Shown here piece by piece: positions 16,179-24,880 of a stretch of 36,537 nt of DNA. The first letter of the stretch is position 1. Each line of letters opens with the position of its first letter. The notes under the pieces were generated by a model. It worked only from the letters and a program-made list of their open reading frames with translations, was not told the DNA's origin and ran no database searches. A program made the translations under genes and the position numbers. This stretch comes from Bacillus sp. BA3 (lineage in GTDB: Bacteria; Bacillota; Bacilli; Bacillales; DSM-1321), in assembly GCA_002835675.1 (NCBI GenBank), contig PIZR01000017.1, positions 1 to 36,537 on the forward strand, in the 5' to 3' direction.

Positions 16179-16644
16179 CTTCTTCCTCCACACTTGCCAT
16201 TCTCGAAATATAATGCCGCAATTCATCTGCCTCTGCAAGGTCCAAGGCTGGGATAACATGAAGGGTCGCTGCAGTGGAAATTTCAACGGAGGCTAAATCA
16301 TATTTTCTCAATAATGGCCCTTGCTTCGTTTCAACATGCTGGACCCTTATCATGGGTATGAGTGTTCTTTTAATGACGAAAATGCCACTTTGGATATCAA
16401 TTTCGGTATTTCTTACTTCGTAACGCCACCTCTTCCATTTCACCGATGGAATCAGAAATATGGCCAGATAGGATTGGATTATCGAAATTATGATCAACGT
16501 TCCAAACACCCAATATATCCAATCAAAAATGATTGTAAGCACGAGTACGGCGATGCTTAAAATCCAGGTTATTGAACAGCTTATGAGACCACTGATTTTC
16601 CATACGGTCAAGGCCTTATTCGATATGCGATTTTCAGGTTCCAT
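16171..16644 (-). CDS. ydbS: YdbS-like membrane protein with one bPH2 domain
   Basis: A 157-residue protein (159 in B. subtilis). Two transmembrane helices at about residues 12-60 are followed by one bPH2 domain (WRYEVRNTEIDIQSGIFVIKRTLIPMIRVQHV). It is the partner of YdbT in an 8-base overlapping pair. ATG 16644 follows AGAGGAG; an in-frame ATG at 16704 lies only 3 bases from a TATAAT box (16712-16707) and is unlikely to be used. That TATAAT lacks a good -35, and I did not find a clear SigW site. Confidence 0.88.
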   Translation of the reverse strand: MEPENRISNKALTVWKISGLISCSITWILSIAVLVLTIIFDWIYWVFGTLIIISIIQSYLAIFLIPSVKWKRWRYEVRNTEIDIQSGIFVIKRTLIPMIRVQHVETKQGPLLRKYDLASVEISTAATLHVIPALDLAEADELRHYISRMASVEEEDV

Positions 16645-16706
16645 GTACTTCTCCTCTTCCGGACAGGTATTGTTAATTGAATAATCATCCATCCTTGCTT
16701 TCATCC

Positions 16707-16712
16707 ATTATA
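16707..16712 (-). promoter_or_regulatory. -10 element upstream of ydbS
   Basis: Perfect TATAAT on the minus strand. The best -35 is only TTAATT at 18 bases. It could serve ydbST. Confidence 0.3.
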
Positions 16713-16790
16713 CTATAATTAAATACTGGAAATTAACCCCTTTCCAAAAACCCTTAACCATTCAGATACCATAGCATTGGAGATGCACAT

Positions 16791-16819
16791 AAAAAAATGC
16801 CGCTCAAATGAGCGGCATT
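16791..16819 (-). terminator. Intrinsic terminator after cshA
   Basis: Minus strand hairpin AATGCCGCTCA-tt-TGAGCGGCATT followed by seven T, starting 11 bases past the cshA stop. Confidence 0.92.
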
Positions 16820-16829
16820 TCCAATTCAA

Positions 16830-18329
16830 TTAAATCTTATTCGTTTTTTCTCTTTTTTGGCTCGTGCTACGGTTTCCGTAACCATTCGATTTACGGTTCG
16901 CGCTTGGGCGTTTCCCTGATCCGCTACCGTAATCTTTTCTGCCTGAAGAACTGCGGCCATTGCGCTGTCTGTTGCCAGAAGAACTGCTTCCTCCGCGATT
17001 GCGACGCATTGGAGATGGAGATTCTTCCGTTAACTTGATAGGCGTTTGATCCGGTTCTTTTGTCATTGATTTAAGCATGGCTGCAACTAAATCCGCTGCG
17101 CTATGTTTTTGTAATAATTCTTCCGCTTGACCAAGGTATAAAGTTAAATCCTCATTCTCGATTGTATTAAGGATTTTTTCCGTTACTGCTTTTTGTTGAC
17201 CTTCCAACGCTTCAGTTAACGTAGGAGTCTTAAGTTTCTCCATACGTTTTTTCGTTGTATGTTCAACTGCATGCAGTTGGCCTCTTTCTCTTGGTGTTAC
17301 AAACGTAATGGCTATACCATGTTTACCCGCACGTCCTGTACGTCCAATACGGTGAACGTAGCTTTCCGGATCTTGAGGGATATCAAAGTTGTATACGTGA
17401 GTAACGCCGGAAATATCAAGTCCACGTGCAGCAACATCAGTAGCAACGAGTACATCGATGCTGCCGTCTTTAAACTTTTTCAAAACAGAAAGGCGTTTTG
17501 CCTGACTAAGGTCACCATGAATGCCTTCAGCCATATAACCGCGGATATTCAATGCAGATGCCAATTCATCGACACGGCGTTTCGTACGTCCGAAGACGAT
17601 CGCAAGATCCGGTGTTTGAATATCGAAAAGGCGTGCAAGTGTATCGAATTTTTCACTTTCTTTTAACTCCAAGTAATATTGTTCGATACGATCCACTGTC
17701 ATTTCTTTTGCTTTTACACGTACAAGAACGGGTTCCCGCATGAATCTTTCAGCAATTTTACGGATTGGATCAGGCATTGTAGCTGAGAAAAGCAATGTTT
17801 GCCTTTCGTCAGGAACCGTTGAAAGGATCAATTCGATATCCTCAATGAATCCCATGTTAAGCATTTCATCCGCTTCATCAAGAACTACAGTGTGAACTCC
17901 GCCTAATTTGATATTCTTACGTTTGATATGGTCTAAAAGACGACCAGGCGTACCAACGATAATATGTGGTTTTTTCTTTAAAGCACGGATTTGACGGTCG
18001 ATGTCTTGTCCACCATAAACAGCAAGTACTCGAGCGCGTTTTCCGTAACCAAGCTTGAAAAGTTCCTCGGAAACTTGAATGGCAAGCTCACGTGTAGGTG
18101 CAATGACGATCCCTTGCACGTTTTCGTTATTAATATCGATGTTTTCCATCAATGGAATACCGAATGCTGCTGTTTTACCTGTTCCCGTTTGCGCTTGACC
18201 GATGATATCTTTACCTTCAAGTGCTAGAGGTATCGTTTGGGATTGAATCGGGCTCGCTTCTTCAAATCCCATTTTTTCTATTGATTTCATGGACGTTCTA
18301 TCTAATCCTAATTCGCTAAACAATGTCAA
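16830..18329 (-). CDS. cshA: DEAD-box RNA helicase CshA
   Basis: A 499-residue ATP-dependent RNA helicase. Q motif GFEEASPIQSQTIP; Walker A AQTGTGKT at 46-53; PTREL at 79-83; TPGR at 127-130; DEAD at 151-154; SAT; ARGLD; HRIGRTGR. A basic, Gly/Ser/Arg/Asn-rich tail occupies about the last 55 residues. In B. subtilis CshA works in RNA turnover, ribosome assembly and cold adaptation. The start codon appears to be TTG at 18329, with AAGGAG about 10 bases upstream. Family length is about 494, so it is intact. Confidence 0.96.
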   Translation of the reverse strand: MTLFSELGLDRTSMKSIEKMGFEEASPIQSQTIPLALEGKDIIGQAQTGTGKTAAFGIPLMENIDINNENVQGIVIAPTRELAIQVSEELFKLGYGKRARVLAVYGGQDIDRQIRALKKKPHIIVGTPGRLLDHIKRKNIKLGGVHTVVLDEADEMLNMGFIEDIELILSTVPDERQTLLFSATMPDPIRKIAERFMREPVLVRVKAKEMTVDRIEQYYLELKESEKFDTLARLFDIQTPDLAIVFGRTKRRVDELASALNIRGYMAEGIHGDLSQAKRLSVLKKFKDGSIDVLVATDVAARGLDISGVTHVYNFDIPQDPESYVHRIGRTGRAGKHGIAITFVTPRERGQLHAVEHTTKKRMEKLKTPTLTEALEGQQKAVTEKILNTIENEDLTLYLGQAEELLQKHSAADLVAAMLKSMTKEPDQTPIKLTEESPSPMRRNRGGSSSSGNRQRNGRSSSGRKDYGSGSGKRPSANRKSNGYGNRSTSQKREKTNKI

Positions 18330-19686
18330 TGTTTTCGTACTCCTTTTTATATCGTAAATTTACACGTGCATTCATGGATCATGCACAGATGTTTTAGTTC
18401 AAATCCTCATCATCATGACGGATGTTCTTCTTTATCTCTTATAAAAAGTTTATCATTATCACCTAAAAGTATGTCTGCCTTTTAGTTCAAATGAACTCAA
18501 TATGATTTTTTAAAAAGGAAATATACCAGTACGGACATTCACTGGCATTTTTAACTTCGCGCACGTGTAGACTTATCATTAACCTACGCTCATCTTTTTA
18601 AAAGTACATGTAACCAAAATTAAATTCAATATGGAAAATTAAAAGTAGCATAAACGGGTGTTTCACCGTTTTATTCAGGTGAGGGCTGCTGCACCTATTA
18701 TTCATCAGACTTAAAAAGACTGTATGAACAAAACTTGACGAGAGCCAAGATTCTTATACAAAACAGGCCCGGTGCGTTGAGGATTTGCAGAAGTGGAAAA
18801 GCGCTTAAATGCGGCTTGATTCCCTAATAGCTACTAAAGCCGCCAAGAGATGCAGCTTTTATATATGACCAGACGCGAGGCCTATTTAATCTAAAATAAT
18901 CTCAAGAATGAACTCATGAAACATGTAAGAACATACAATTTTGTTGCCTCAACCTGATTAATTTTAAATAATCATCAATGATAAGACATTTAAACTCATA
19001 CTCATATTACCATTTTCAAACTGTTAATGCAATAAAGGATATCGCCCATTCAGAGTTACTAAAAACTTTAGACAGTTTCAAAAATGAAAAAATTAGTCAT
19101 TTCTTCCTGTTAAATATGCAGCTGTGACACTTTTGAGTAAGAATATGTCTTGTTCATTCAATAATAGGCTAAAAAAACACATGGACTGATTATTTCATCA
19201 ATAGGATCACCGTTTTACTATACCCATTTATGCGTAAGTGGATTCAAACTTAGACAAATTCGAAGAAAACGAGTTTGCCTACAGTTTTTTTATTTAAAAA
19301 CCGTTCCAGTGGTTTCAGAAATCCAATTAGGAGGATTTCACAAAACAGTAACTTAGTCCTTTTAAAATCATGGTTCGAGATGAAAGCATTCCGGCCTCTA
19401 GTCGACTTACTGTATCCATTTAAATTTTCACAAAACGATCATCCATTTATATATGATATGTGTTTAAATCAAATAGTTTCAACAAACAAGGATTAGTTTT
19501 AATGATAAACACCCTTCCACGGTTCCCCACGTTTGAAAAAGAAAGGTCTTATCATGAATTACCATTGAATTTACAGGTATATGGAAGCATCTGATTTTTG
19601 AAAATTCCATCTTTTTGCTTAAAAATTATAGCAAATGAGTATAAATGCAGTATGATTGACCTATCAACAAAATAACGGGGGGTTAT
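18330..19686. other. 1.36-kb stretch without a recognisable gene
   Basis: AT-rich spacer between cshA and the orphan phosphatase. The cshA leader side holds a 13-base direct repeat (TTTTAGTTCAAAT at 18392-18404 and 18480-18492) and a GTGCAT..ATGCAC hairpin (18366-18386). Further in are small hairpins AAACGGGTG-ttt-CACCGTTT (18652-18670) and AGGTG..CACCT (18677-18696). The longest reading frame (19275-19496, 73 codons) has no ribosome-binding site and no recognisable motif. I see no insertion-sequence ends. It may be decayed sequence. Confidence 0.5.
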
Positions 19687-20838
19687 ATGAACATATTCAC
19701 AATAGATGTTCCTTTATGTAAGGATATTGGTCGAATCTTAAAGAAAATGAACAAGAAAGTCACCTTTTTGGAGGATCCACTCAATCAAAGTCATCTATTC
19801 AAGAATTCAACAGACATGATGAAATCATTATTTATTTTACCTTTACACCTATCAAAAGACTCTTGGCAGCAAACTTCTTTGTACGCTTTGGCAGAATCTC
19901 ACGAAATCCCTATCTTATTCATTTACAAACGCACTTCAGGAATGGAGACCCCTCAGACCTTACCGGAAAATACCTTTTATGAAACCATGGCGGTCCCTGC
20001 CGATTCAGTGGAAGTCCGAATTAAATTAAAGTCACTCCGAAACATCAGCATGCAGCTGTTTTCGGCAAAAATGAAGGGGCAAGAGCTTGAAATGATACAC
20101 CAAAAATCAGCAAGGAGCCTGAGAATTGCAAAGGGCATTCAACTTTCAGGTTTACCTTTGTCGATCAATAATGAAGATATAGAGGTCAAAGGCCTTTCCC
20201 AACCTTCAAGTGAACTGTCAGGGGATTTATTTTACTGGTCGGAGGTTGATGACAGGATATACGGCTTCATAATGATCGATGTATTGGAAGAGGGCATTCA
20301 TACAGCACTTATAAACATGTCCATACGCACATTGATCCCCGACCTTATCAAACGTGTAAAAGACCCCATTTTCATAACAAAGGAACTGGATAATCTAATG
20401 CGGGATTTATTTCAAGGAGTTAATCGGGAAAACAAAAACCAGGCTCGCATTACTGCCTTCATCGCATACGTGAATACAAAGGATCGGCTCATCGAATATG
20501 TGAATTACGGACTTCCTTCAGCTTTTTTGTATTCCCCATGCACCAACCAAATTCTCAATTTGAACGAAGGGGCCACCCCAAACGGACTGATTCCCGAATT
20601 GCCCATTAAAAAAATAGTCTTTCAGTATGAGCCAGGAAGCCGTTTCATCATCTATACAGATGGACTCTCTAAAACGCCCCTACCTTCCGCCATTGACCGA
20701 TCTGACCATATCGAAAGGGAATTCATCGAAAATGTCCATCTCGATACACAAGACCTCCTTCAGGAGCTATTGGTCTCAAGGATGAGGCATTCAGTCATCA
20801 ACGACGACATCTGCATTATTGCCGGGACACTTTTTTAA
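19687..20838 (+). CDS. Pseudo-receiver / PP2C (SpoIIE-type) phosphatase
   Basis: A 383-residue cytoplasmic protein. Residues 1-120 follow the secondary-structure pattern of a response-regulator receiver (SLFILPLHLSKDS like beta3, EIPILFI like beta4, ETMAVPADSVEVRIKLKSL like the beta5-alpha5 end), but the phospho-acceptor Asp is replaced around residues 51-53 and the usual Lys-Pro is Val-Pro. Residues 140-383 are a PP2C/SpoIIE domain with metal residues kept: Asp180 (SGDLFYW), Asp198 (MIDVLEEGIHTAL), Asp325 (YTDGLSKT) and Asp373-374 (NDDICII). The architecture resembles RsbY/RsbP-type RsbV phosphatases. ATG at 19687 follows GGGGGG closely. It is on the opposite strand to its neighbours. The SigB link is inference. 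Confidence 0.8.
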   Translation: MNIFTIDVPLCKDIGRILKKMNKKVTFLEDPLNQSHLFKNSTDMMKSLFILPLHLSKDSWQQTSLYALAESHEIPILFIYKRTSGMETPQTLPENTFYETMAVPADSVEVRIKLKSLRNISMQLFSAKMKGQELEMIHQKSARSLRIAKGIQLSGLPLSINNEDIEVKGLSQPSSELSGDLFYWSEVDDRIYGFIMIDVLEEGIHTALINMSIRTLIPDLIKRVKDPIFITKELDNLMRDLFQGVNRENKNQARITAFIAYVNTKDRLIEYVNYGLPSAFLYSPCTNQILNLNEGATPNGLIPELPIKKIVFQYEPGSRFIIYTDGLSKTPLPSAIDRSDHIEREFIENVHLDTQDLLQELLVSRMRHSVINDDICIIAGTLF

Positions 20839-20847
20839 GCACGAAAA

Positions 20848-20872
20848 GGGCCGTTTCAAAAAAGAAACGGCC
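20848..20872. terminator. Bidirectional terminator between the phosphatase gene and murF
   Basis: Hairpin GGCCGTTTC-aaaaaa-GAAACGGCC between two convergent stop codons. On the minus strand it is followed by CTTTTCG; on the plus strand a T run comes after a short gap. Confidence 0.7.
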
Positions 20873-20885
20873 TTATCCATGTTTT

Positions 20886-22268
20886 TTATTTTTGCAGAGC
20901 TTGAACGACTTCCTCCAGCTTCATGCCCCTGGAAGCTTTAACAAGTATGATGTCATTTTCCTGCGTGGACGATTTCAGTTCCTCTATAAGCTTCTGCTTA
21001 TCTTGAAAAGGACGAACCTGCTCCGATGAAAACGCCTTGCTCGCTCCCTTGGCAATAAACTCGGCTAAAGGACCATATGTGAAGATCTTATCGATCCGCT
21101 CACCGGAAATCAATTCACCAATTTTCAAATGAAAGTCTTTTTCCTGTGGCCCTAACTCCAACATGTCTCCCAATACAAGTATCTTTTTTTCGAATCCAGA
21201 TAAGCCCTCAACCAACTCCACCGCTGCCTTAACTGAAGTTGGGCTGGCATTATACGCATCATTGATGATTTTCTGCCCTTTCGCACCCTCGACCAATTCC
21301 ATCCTCATATTCGTTAATTGAATGGTCGACAGACCTTTGCGGATCGCTGAATCATCCACATTGAATTCTTTAGCAACCAAGATTGCTGCCAACGCATTAA
21401 GAACATTATGATTGCCTAAAACGGGTATCTCATAATTGGTTTCCTTATCACCGCTTGCGATTGTAAACGTGGTACTGTCTGCACCTTGGCTAATGGTCTG
21501 TGGATATAAATCATTTTGTTCCGTGCGTCCAAAAGATATTACGTTTAAATCAGGAAAATCCTTTTTGATACGATCGCGGAGCAATGGTTCATCACCATGG
21601 TATATCAGCGTTCCATCTTTCGCCAAACCTTCGACAATTTCCAACTTCGCATTCGCGATTTCCTCGCGTGATCCTAAATCCAATAAGTGTGATTCACCGA
21701 TATTGGTAATGATCGCTACATCAGGCTTTGCCATTTTGGATAAGAACTCGATTTCACCGCGGCTGCTCATCCCCATTTCCAACACAGCCGCTTCAGTATC
21801 CTCCGCCATGGAAAGCACTGTTAGTGGCAAACCTAAATGATTATTGAAGTTTCCACTTGTTTTATGAACTTTATAGGAAGTGGCCAGCAGCGCAGCCGTC
21901 ATATCTTTCGTAGTCGTCTTACCGTTGCTGCCTGTTATCCCAATGACTTTTATATTCAACTGCTGACGGTAAGAACGCGCCAATTGCTGAAGTGCTTTCT
22001 CGGTATTTTCGACAATGATTATCGGTAAATCATCAGGAGGGTTCGGAACATCCCTTTGCCAAAAAGAAGCCGCAGCTCCTTGCTCTAAAGCTTGCTTGAC
22101 ATACTGATGGCCGTCAACCTGCTCACCCTTAAGCGGAATGAACAAACATCCTTCCTTAACCGTTCTTGAATCGATGGTGACCCCATTAATCCCTTCGGAC
22201 TGGAATGGACTGATATCATTCAATCCATCTGCCATTTCATGTACTTGTTTTAACGTTCTCTTTATCAT
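20886..22268 (-). CDS. murF: UDP-N-acetylmuramoyl-tripeptide--D-alanyl-D-alanine ligase
   Basis: A 460-residue Mur ligase that adds D-Ala-D-Ala to the UDP-MurNAc-tripeptide in the cytoplasm. N-terminal UDP-binding domain (VTIDSRTVKEGCLFIPLKGEQVDGH region near 30-53), ATP-binding P-loop GSNGKTT at 113-119, the NIGESHL metal/ATP motif, and a C-terminal domain with NDAYNASPTSVKAA and LGDMLELG. ATG 22268 follows AGGAGG. It lies downstream of ddl, its substrate supplier, with a 152-base gap that contains two hairpins. Confidence 0.97.
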   Translation of the reverse strand: MIKRTLKQVHEMADGLNDISPFQSEGINGVTIDSRTVKEGCLFIPLKGEQVDGHQYVKQALEQGAAASFWQRDVPNPPDDLPIIIVENTEKALQQLARSYRQQLNIKVIGITGSNGKTTTKDMTAALLATSYKVHKTSGNFNNHLGLPLTVLSMAEDTEAAVLEMGMSSRGEIEFLSKMAKPDVAIITNIGESHLLDLGSREEIANAKLEIVEGLAKDGTLIYHGDEPLLRDRIKKDFPDLNVISFGRTEQNDLYPQTISQGADSTTFTIASGDKETNYEIPVLGNHNVLNALAAILVAKEFNVDDSAIRKGLSTIQLTNMRMELVEGAKGQKIINDAYNASPTSVKAAVELVEGLSGFEKKILVLGDMLELGPQEKDFHLKIGELISGERIDKIFTYGPLAEFIAKGASKAFSSEQVRPFQDKQKLIEELKSSTQENDIILVKASRGMKLEEVVQALQK

Positions 22269-22321
22269 TTTGTTCCTCCTACATTCATCGGACCGTTAAT
22301 CGCTCTCCATTAACCAAACGA

Positions 22322-22390
22322 AGCAGAAACCAGTTTAAATCGCACCGGTTCCTGCTGATTGGAATCCATCAAATCAATGCTTGATGGATT
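22322..22390. repeat. Two tandem hairpins between ddl and murF
   Basis: The first is AGCAGAAACC..GGTTCCTGCT (22322-22355, one mismatch) and the second is AATCCATCAA-8 bases-TTGATGGATT (22363-22390, perfect 10-base stem). Neither is followed by a T run, so attenuation or mRNA processing is as likely as termination. Confidence 0.5.
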
Positions 22391-22420
22391 GTGGAGTTTA
22401 CTGATACATTACCTGCATGA

Positions 22421-23503
22421 TCAAACTGTATATTTGATTTGTTGTTTTTCCTGATGACGTTCCAAGGCAAGTTTCACGAGTTTTTCAATTAAAGCTGGAT
22501 AGTCGACACCTGTGTGCTTCCACAATAACGGAAACATGCTGAAAGGAGTAAAACCAGGCATTGTATTCACTTCATTAATATAGATTTGCCCCTCATTCGT
22601 TAAGAAGAAATCAGCGCGAACCAATCCAGAGCAATCCAATGACTTAAAGGCAGTAATGGCCATTTCGGATAAAGCAGCATACTCGCTTTCGGTTATCTCC
22701 GCCGGAATGACCATCGCTGAATTACCGTCAACATATTTTGCTGAATAATCATAGAAGGAAAAATCTTTCTTAGGGATGATTTCGCCTGCCACTGAACAAG
22801 ACGGTTCATCATTACCAAGTATTCCAAACTCGAGTTCACGAGCTACGACCCCTTCTTCAATGATGATTTTCCGATCGAATTGGAAAGCTTCCGCTACCGC
22901 TCTTTCCAGTTCATCAGCATCATTACATTTGCTGATACCGACACTGGAGCCTAAATTGGCAGGTTTGACAAAACAAGGGTAACCCAATTCATCCGCTACC
23001 TTTTTAATGGCACTTTCAGTATTCTTCTCCCATTCAGAACGAATGAACCAAGTATATTTGACTTGAGGAAGTCCCGCCTGGGCAAAAATGTTTTTCATGA
23101 TGACCTTATCCATTCCTGCTGATGAAGCCAAAACGCCATTCCCTACATAAGGAAGGTTCAATAGTTCCAGCATCCCTTGCACGGTCCCATCTTCTCCATT
23201 CGGTCCGTGAAGCAATGGGAAAATCACGTCATACCCTGTTGATTCACTATTTTCATCAGTTGAATGTGCCTGCAAGGCAAGAGGCGAGCTAGATTTATCC
23301 GATGTAAATGTCAAAGCCTCCACACTCTCGGCAGGTCCTGTTAACTTCGGTCCATTAATCCATGAACCCTCTTTTGTTATGTAAATCGGATATATATCAA
23401 ACTTTGCTAAATCGAGAGCTTTAATGACCGCTAAAGCCGTCTGCATAGAAACCTCATGCTCCGCAGATTTTCCACCATAAAGCAAACCAAGTTTAGTTTT
23501 CAT
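22421..23503 (-). CDS. ddl: D-alanine--D-alanine ligase
   Basis: A 360-residue ATP-grasp ligase that joins two D-alanines for peptidoglycan. Motifs: LYGGKSAEHEVSMQTA at the N terminus, FPLLHGPNGEDGTVQGMLEL, the ATP-grasp lysine region CFVKPANLGSSVGISK, and the C-terminal metal site FFLTNEGQIYINEVNTMPGFTPFSMFPLLW. ATG 23503 follows GGAGGG by 9 bases. Length and motifs are normal. It heads the ddl-murF cluster. Confidence 0.97.
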   Translation of the reverse strand: MKTKLGLLYGGKSAEHEVSMQTALAVIKALDLAKFDIYPIYITKEGSWINGPKLTGPAESVEALTFTSDKSSSPLALQAHSTDENSESTGYDVIFPLLHGPNGEDGTVQGMLELLNLPYVGNGVLASSAGMDKVIMKNIFAQAGLPQVKYTWFIRSEWEKNTESAIKKVADELGYPCFVKPANLGSSVGISKCNDADELERAVAEAFQFDRKIIIEEGVVARELEFGILGNDEPSCSVAGEIIPKKDFSFYDYSAKYVDGNSAMVIPAEITESEYAALSEMAITAFKSLDCSGLVRADFFLTNEGQIYINEVNTMPGFTPFSMFPLLWKHTGVDYPALIEKLVKLALERHQEKQQIKYTV

Positions 23504-23565
23504 GAGTTATTACCCTCCAATATTCTTTTAACCATGTTCATTGTATCACTTTACACTAAAATGGT

Positions 23566-23595
23566 TAAAGCGAAACTTCCATCATTGGCGCTTTT
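23566..23595. repeat. 30-base direct repeat, copy 1
   Basis: Starts TAAAGCGAAACTTCCATCAT and ends TTGGCGCTTTT. It is identical to 23703-23732. Its second half is the left arm and loop of a perfect inverted repeat CCATCATTGG-cgctttt-CCAATGATGG (23579-23605). Confidence 0.85.
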
Positions 23596-23702
23596 CCAAT
23601 GATGGTTAGTTGAGCCAATCGGGCATTTACAGGCTGTTGACCCACCACATTTCTTTTTCATTACAATTGCCGCCGCTTCCCTTACAGCCTGTTAATGCGG
23701 GG

Positions 23703-23732
23703 TAAAGCGAAACTTCCATCATTGGCGCTTTT
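23703..23732. repeat. 30-base direct repeat, copy 2
   Basis: Exact copy of 23566-23595, 107 bases after it ends, without the right arm of the inverted repeat. Together they look like a small REP-type intergenic element. Confidence 0.85.
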
Positions 23733-23883
23733 ATGATTACTATTAGGCGGAACACAGGTTAAAACCGCCACACCCTGCGCGCCGCCCTCTCTTATCTTTT
23801 ATGCATGAGATGGTAAGTCTTACACCTGAAAAATTTCAAGAGTGTCAAATAATCCAAGCCACGAACCTCGGAAGTTGGGATAA

Positions 23884-24666
23884 TCAGGAGAATGATGTAT
23901 TTTTAATAACGCTTTCCCATACCCTTTCTTTTCGATTGAAGGTAATAAAGGCATCTGGCTCCTTAATATCTCTATCTGAAAAGTCATCATGCATTTCATC
24001 CATGTTTAAATAATCCCCTACAACCCATGCCGGTATCTCAATCTTTGTTCTTGTATACTTAACATGCCGAAAGGAAAAAACGAGCCCCTCTGCCAGAATA
24101 TGAGCCAAGGAAGCAATGATTTCTGCCGGAATCGCCGTCAGCTCTCTTTTCTTTCTGATTCCAAGCCAAGTCCTCTCTACTTTTAAAAGCTCCAGCTTTA
24201 GCGGAATCAGGCTTCCTAACATCATATAATATGTCGAAAGAGAACGAAAATAAATTTTATTGAACCAGCCATCATCCTGGGCAAGGTACACAAATTGATT
24301 ATTCAATTTACGGAAAAATGGAGGATCCAGATGAGTTTTTGCGTGCCCTAAATATAATAGTTCCGCTATTTCCCTTCCATCCAATACATCCAACCCTTCT
24401 CTTTCTTCAAAATCGATCCAACAGAAATCTCCATATGCCCGGACATTTTCTTTAACGAGCTTCGCAATATCTTCAGATGAAGCACTCTCTAGCAGGACAT
24501 TCAAATTGTATTCCCCGCCATTGAATTCATGTTTCAATAATAAGATGGAATCCAACGTATATGGCAGCGAATAGACGAATTCACGAAAATTGAGTCCATT
24601 AAAAAGGACAAACCGTTCAGAAGCCTGCATATACATATATAAGATATCATTGCTATCATTCTTCAT
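23884..24666 (-). CDS. Uncharacterised 260-residue protein
   Basis: No family recognised with confidence. The 260-residue product begins MKNDSNDILYMYMQASERFV, has no signal peptide and no clear transmembrane helix, and is rich in aromatic and charged residues. Notable stretches are FCWIDFEEREGLDVLDG, LGHAKTHLDPPF, LAQDDGWFNKIYFRSL and IPAWVVGDYLNMDEMHDD. Regular hydrophobic spacing and a strong ribosome-binding site (GGAGGGGG, 7 bases before ATG) say it is a real, expressed, probably soluble protein. It lies alone between ddl (380-base gap) and a divergent methyltransferase gene. Confidence 0.75.
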   Translation of the reverse strand: MKNDSNDILYMYMQASERFVLFNGLNFREFVYSLPYTLDSILLLKHEFNGGEYNLNVLLESASSEDIAKLVKENVRAYGDFCWIDFEEREGLDVLDGREIAELLYLGHAKTHLDPPFFRKLNNQFVYLAQDDGWFNKIYFRSLSTYYMMLGSLIPLKLELLKVERTWLGIRKKRELTAIPAEIIASLAHILAEGLVFSFRHVKYTRTKIEIPAWVVGDYLNMDEMHDDFSDRDIKEPDAFITFNRKERVWESVIKNTSFS

Positions 24667-24880
24667 AACCTGACCCCCTCCGAGCTCTTAATCAATAATA
24701 TTATTTTACCAAACTTTTGGGTTTTCACGTAAGTTATATAACCCCCAATATAAATCATCATCAGCACCATGTGAATAACGAGAAACATGTACTCCATATT
24801 AACCCAAATGTTAAGGGACACACTCGACTAGCTCAAAGTATCCATATTATAGTAAGAGTGAAGGATTGGAGGATTAAATC

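Noticed and set aside
19275..19496. 73-codon open frame in the long spacer
   Set aside because: No ribosome-binding site, no recognisable motif, atypical composition; kept only as part of the spacer description.
23566..23732. Possible CRISPR array from the repeated 30-mer
   Set aside because: Only two copies, 107 bases apart, with an inverted repeat in one flank; no cas genes in the window.
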